Shown piece after piece: positions 19,956 to 22,200 of a stretch of DNA of 22,200 bases (position 1 is its first letter; every line of letters starts with the position of its first letter). The notes below the pieces were generated by a model. It saw only the letters and a list, made by a program, of their open reading frames with translations, searched no databases and had not been told where the DNA came from. The DNA comes from Planctomycetota bacterium (lineage in GTDB: Bacteria; Planctomycetota; Planctomycetia; Pirellulales; Pirellulaceae), in contig JAEZAS010000535.1 of the NCBI GenBank assembly GCA_023430365.1, forward strand, positions 1 to 22,200. The letters run 5' to 3'. A program made the position numbers and the translations under genes.

Positions 19956-20000
19956 GGCCGCGACACCCTCATCCCAGTTACTTGGTTGTCGTTCGCGGCC
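19956..20000 (-). promoter_or_regulatory. Inverted repeat in the lysR-gltB interval
   Basis: GGCCGCGA (19956-19963) and TCGCGGCC (19993-20000) are perfect 8-bp inverted repeats spanning most of the 73-nt gap. An alternative fold pairs GGCCGC/GCGGCC plus GACA/TGTC with a 4-nt bulge. It lies about 20 nt before the gltB ATG. It could end lysR transcription or act as a leader structure for gltB. Confidence 0.5.
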
Positions 20001-20009
20001 GGATGCGTT

Positions 20010-21059
20010 TTATGAGGAGATTCGCCGTGCCGCGGCGACTGTGGTTGCCGTCGCTCCGCTGCCGGAATCGGCTGCGCTAGACGACGCGGAGTGTTCGTAT
20101 TCGACCGATGCCGACGCAGAGACATCGAGCCGGTTGCCGGTCTTCTCGCTCGCTTCGCCCGCGTTCTGGACGAGCGTCGGAGCCAGACTGAGCAGCATCT
20201 GGCGGAAGCGGTTGGCCGTTTTGCCAAGTTCCTTGCCGCGCCGCTGGATGATGCCGATCGGCCGGGCCAATTCGACCCCGGAAAGAGGCCTGGCCACGAG
20301 TTCACCCGCCTGAACTTCGCGATCCACGGTCGGAGCCGGCAGCAGGCTCACCCCTGCGTTGATCTCCACCGCCCGCTTGATCGTTTCCGTGTTGTCGAAC
20401 TCCATCGACACGCGCACTTCGACGCCGCGGGCCGTCAGCACGCGGTCGATCTCGTGGCGGATCTCCAGGTCCGGATCGAAAGCGACGATTTCCTGACCGT
20501 GCAGGTCTTCGATCGTCACCCGCTCCTTGGTGGCCAGGCGATGGCTCGGCGAGCAGACGAGCACCATCGGCTCTTCGCGCCAGGTGGTCGCCTTGATCGT
20601 GCGGGACGACTTCGGATAGCTCACCAGCCCCAGATCGACCCGGTCGCTTTCGACCAGTTCGTAAACCCGGGCTGGATGTTGATATTGCAAACGAACGTTG
20701 GCCTTCGGAAAGCTCTGCAGAAAGCTTTGCACGAAGTGGTTCATGTGGCTGAGACCGACCGAGTAGATCGAAGCCACACTCACCCGGCCCGCCACCTCCT
20801 CATGAAGCGTGCGAACCTCTTCCTCCAGGGCAAAGTACCGCTGGACCAGTTTCCGGCAGCCGTCGTAATAGACTTCGCCTTCCGGAGTGAGCACAAACGG
20901 CCGCTTGGTGCGGTCGATCAACTTGACGCCCAGGTGCTCCTCCAGATGGTTCACGATCTGACTCGCCCCGGACTGCGAAATGCCGTTCTCGCTGGCGGCG
21001 CGCGAAAAGCTCCGCCGGCCGACGACATCGCAGAACACTTTGAGCGATTTCAGGTGCAT
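20010..21059 (-). CDS. LysR-family transcriptional regulator upstream of gltBD
   Basis: 349 aa. Residues 1-60 are the winged helix-turn-helix (LKSLKVFCDVVGRRSFSRAASENGISQSGASQIVNHLEEHLG), and 90-295 the effector-binding domain (VSVASIYSVGLSHMNHFVQSF, then the second half with VEINAGVSLLPAPTV). Most relatives stop near 300; this one adds a 51-residue Ser/Ala-rich tail (299-349) of low complexity. The stop lies 73 nt before the gltB ATG on the same strand. GltC-like control of gltBD is inferred from position alone; the classical gltC is divergent, whereas here the genes run in tandem, so an operon with autoregulation is possible. A well-formed promoter is seen at 21126-21154. No clear ribosome site. 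Confidence 0.9.
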   Translation of the reverse strand: MHLKSLKVFCDVVGRRSFSRAASENGISQSGASQIVNHLEEHLGVKLIDRTKRPFVLTPEGEVYYDGCRKLVQRYFALEEEVRTLHEEVAGRVSVASIYSVGLSHMNHFVQSFLQSFPKANVRLQYQHPARVYELVESDRVDLGLVSYPKSSRTIKATTWREEPMVLVCSPSHRLATKERVTIEDLHGQEIVAFDPDLEIRHEIDRVLTARGVEVRVSMEFDNTETIKRAVEINAGVSLLPAPTVDREVQAGELVARPLSGVELARPIGIIQRRGKELGKTANRFRQMLLSLAPTLVQNAGEASEKTGNRLDVSASASVEYEHSASSSAADSGSGATATTVAAARRISS

Positions 21060-21125
21060 GAGTGGGAGAGGCTGGCATCAAGCCGGGCGATAGAACGCCG
21101 GCTCACAATTACTGGTAAGCATGCC

Positions 21126-21154
21126 AAGATATTCGGCAGCGTAGGGCCGGTCAA
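21126..21154 (-). promoter_or_regulatory. Candidate sigma-70 promoter of the LysR gene
   Basis: On the minus strand TTGACC (plus 21149-21154) is followed after exactly 17 nt by TATCTT (plus 21126-21131). Transcription would begin near 21118, giving a leader of about 60 nt that contains an AGCCGG/CCGGCT inverted repeat (21081-21086 and 21098-21103). The dyad TTACTGGTAA (21109-21118) sits at the predicted start. Confidence 0.55.
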
Positions 21155-21176
21155 TTACCTTTTCAAACTTTTCCCC

Positions 21177-21195
21177 AGCCCACCATTAGCCCACC
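21177..21195 (-). repeat. Direct repeat GGTGGGCT x2, 11-bp period
   Basis: The plus strand shows AGCCCACC at 21177-21184 and again at 21188-21195. The spacing is one helical turn, and the pair lies 22 bp upstream of the lysR -35 box, as expected of an activator or autoregulator site. Function is inferred. Confidence 0.4.
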
Positions 21196-21221
21196 TAATT
21201 CAACAAAATCATCACCACTGA

Positions 21222-21258
21222 TGCATCGTGCCTATATTAATGGGATTCGATGCACCAA
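21222..21258 (-). promoter_or_regulatory. Second promoter-like site inside a 7-bp dyad
   Basis: TGCATCG (21222-21228) and CGATGCA (21248-21254) form a perfect dyad 26 bp centre to centre around the AT-rich TATATTAAT. On the minus strand TTGGTG (21253-21258), 16 nt, then TATAGG (21231-21236) form a weak promoter reading toward lysR. It looks like an operator over a promoter. Confidence 0.35.
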
Positions 21259-21270
21259 GAAACGCGATGA

Positions 21271-21289
21271 CCTCAGCTAAACGCTGAGG
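21271..21289 (-). terminator. Stem-loop after the DUF1501 gene
   Basis: CCTCAGC/GCTGAGG pairs perfectly over 7 bp around TAAAC, about 33 nt past the DUF1501 stop. No U-tract follows directly. It isolates this gene from the lysR promoter region. Confidence 0.6.
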
Positions 21290-21322
21290 CCAGAACGACT
21301 TGCAAACAACCGCCCGGTAGAG

Positions 21323-22200
21323 CTAAGCAAACAAGTTGGTTACCGGCTCGGCTTTGACCAATTCGCGTGGCTGATTCAAGTGATTGTAGACGATCGTTTG
21401 CGGGTTGATGCCAACCGCGTGATAGATCGTCGCCAGCAATTCGATCGGGTGCACCGGCTTCTCGAGCGGCGCCGATCCCGTCTGGTCGCTCTTGCCGTAC
21501 ACCTCGCCCCGCTTGATGCCCGCTCCCGCCACAACCGCTGTGTAGCAATAGGGCCAATGGTCGCGTCCATCGGCGCTGTTGCCGTTGCCCGAGGTGCTGA
21601 CGCCTCGCTGCGGCGCCCGGCCGAACTCGCCGAGGGCCACCACCAGCGTGTCTTCGAGCAGGCCGCGCTCGTCCATGTCGGCGATCAACGTCGACAAGCC
21701 GCTGTCGAGCATCGGGGCCGCTTGCTTTCGCATCCGATCGGTGAGGCCGACGTGGCAGTCCCAGGAGTGATTGTCGCTGTTGGCAACTTTCGGCCAGATG
21801 ACCTCGACCACCCGCGTGCCCGCCTCGACCAGGCGCCGGGCGAGCAAGCAGCTTTGCCCGAACGTGTTCCGGCCGTACTTATCGCGAAGAGCGTCGCTCT
21901 CTTTGTTCAGCGAAAACGCCTCGCGAGCCCGGCCCGACGAGATGAGATTGAGCGCCGAGTCGTAGTACTTGTCCAGGTCATACTTCTCGACCGCTTTGTC
22001 GATCGCCGGCATTCCCTGATTGATCAGGTCGCGCAGGCGAGCCCGGCGATCCAGACGAGCCTCGGAAACTTCCGGTCGCAGCGTCAGGTCGTCGACACGA
22101 ATCTTGTCCATCTTCGACATATCCATGTCGTCGCCCGGCGGGAACAGGTAGTACGGATCATACGCCCGGCCGAGGAAACCTGCGGTGCCCGACTTGTTGA
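21323..22200 (-). CDS. DUF1501 domain protein, C-terminal part (runs off the window)
   Basis: The frame is open from the stop at 21323 to the window edge, about 292 residues; the ATG at 22126 is internal, because the upstream residues (FLGRAYDPYYLFPPGDD) already match the family. DUF1501 proteins of ~430-480 aa are greatly expanded in planctomycetes and belong to the alkaline-phosphatase/sulfatase-like fold. Seen here are NSDNHSWDCHVGL, the strand TLVVALGEFGRAPQ, and GRDHWPYCYTAVVAGAGIKRGEVYG, the metal-site region of this family. The usual Thr after EFGR is Ala here. These genes often follow a DUF1553/DUF1549 cytochrome-like gene, which would lie beyond the window. They are usually exported, but the N-terminus is not visible. 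The biochemical role is not established. Confidence 0.92.
   Translation of the reverse strand, partial: NKSGTAGFLGRAYDPYYLFPPGDDMDMSKMDKIRVDDLTLRPEVSEARLDRRARLRDLINQGMPAIDKAVEKYDLDKYYDSALNLISSGRAREAFSLNKESDALRDKYGRNTFGQSCLLARRLVEAGTRVVEVIWPKVANSDNHSWDCHVGLTDRMRKQAAPMLDSGLSTLIADMDERGLLEDTLVVALGEFGRAPQRGVSTSGNGNSADGRDHWPYCYTAVVAGAGIKRGEVYGKSDQTGSAPLEKPVHPIELLATIYHAVGINPQTIVYNHLNQPRELVKAEPVTNLFA

Noticed and set aside
19937..20305. N-terminal extension of gltB by 123 residues
   Set aside because: It overlaps the LysR gene in another frame, is Arg/Ser-rich and would place the catalytic Cys far from the N-terminus.
20091..21221. 376-codon open frame opposite the LysR gene
   Set aside because: Shadow of the LysR coding frame, with no recognisable domain.

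Overview
The window is GC-rich and looks like a chromosomal segment of a planctomycete, probably of the Pirellulales/Rhodopirellula type. The signs are a secreted protein with the planctomycete N-terminal LEPRxLL-type motif (here LETRNLL) and a planctomycete-style dockerin, a DUF1501 protein, LL-diaminopimelate aminotransferase (DapL), and a PadR regulator followed by a HAAS-like membrane protein. No rRNA, intact tRNA, CRISPR array, transposase or phage gene was seen. Most genes are housekeeping genes.

Layout. 1-5.5 kb, plus strand: dapL (lysine/diaminopimelate synthesis), two palindromes, a lipoprotein built of 40-residue helical repeats, and a large secreted M64-like metallopeptidase carrying a dockerin. 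A three-tier nested palindrome separates this block from the next, convergent block. 5.5-9.3 kb, minus strand: a tightly packed purE-purK-dppD-dppF unit, joining two purine enzymes to two oligopeptide ABC ATPases with no permease or binding protein in the window. 9.5-10.9 kb, plus strand: a PadR regulator and a membrane protein that joins a HAAS-like cytoplasmic domain to an exported secretin-N/STN-like domain. 11.0-12.0 kb, minus strand: a RidA-family protein and hisI. 12.1-12.2 kb: a 124-bp gene-free element with terminal inverted repeats. 12.3-13.8 kb: a short glycosyltransferase-like protein lacking the acidic metal-binding motif, convergent with a canonical GT2 glycosyltransferase. 13.8-21.1 kb, minus strand: a LysR regulator, gltB and gltD (glutamate synthase), with the GT2 gene downstream on the same strand. 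21.3-22.2 kb, minus strand: the C-terminal part of a DUF1501 protein that runs off the window.

How they fit together. gltBD makes glutamate from glutamine and 2-oxoglutarate. Glutamate is the amino donor for DapL, and purine and histidine synthesis also draw on glutamine and glutamate, so amino-nitrogen metabolism is the main theme. The LysR gene just upstream of gltB is a likely regulator of it. No defence or mobile system was recognised. The most unusual items are the PadR/HAAS/STN-like pair, the purEK-dppDF unit, the metallopeptidase with a split CnaB-like domain, the degenerate glycosyltransferase and the 124-bp element.
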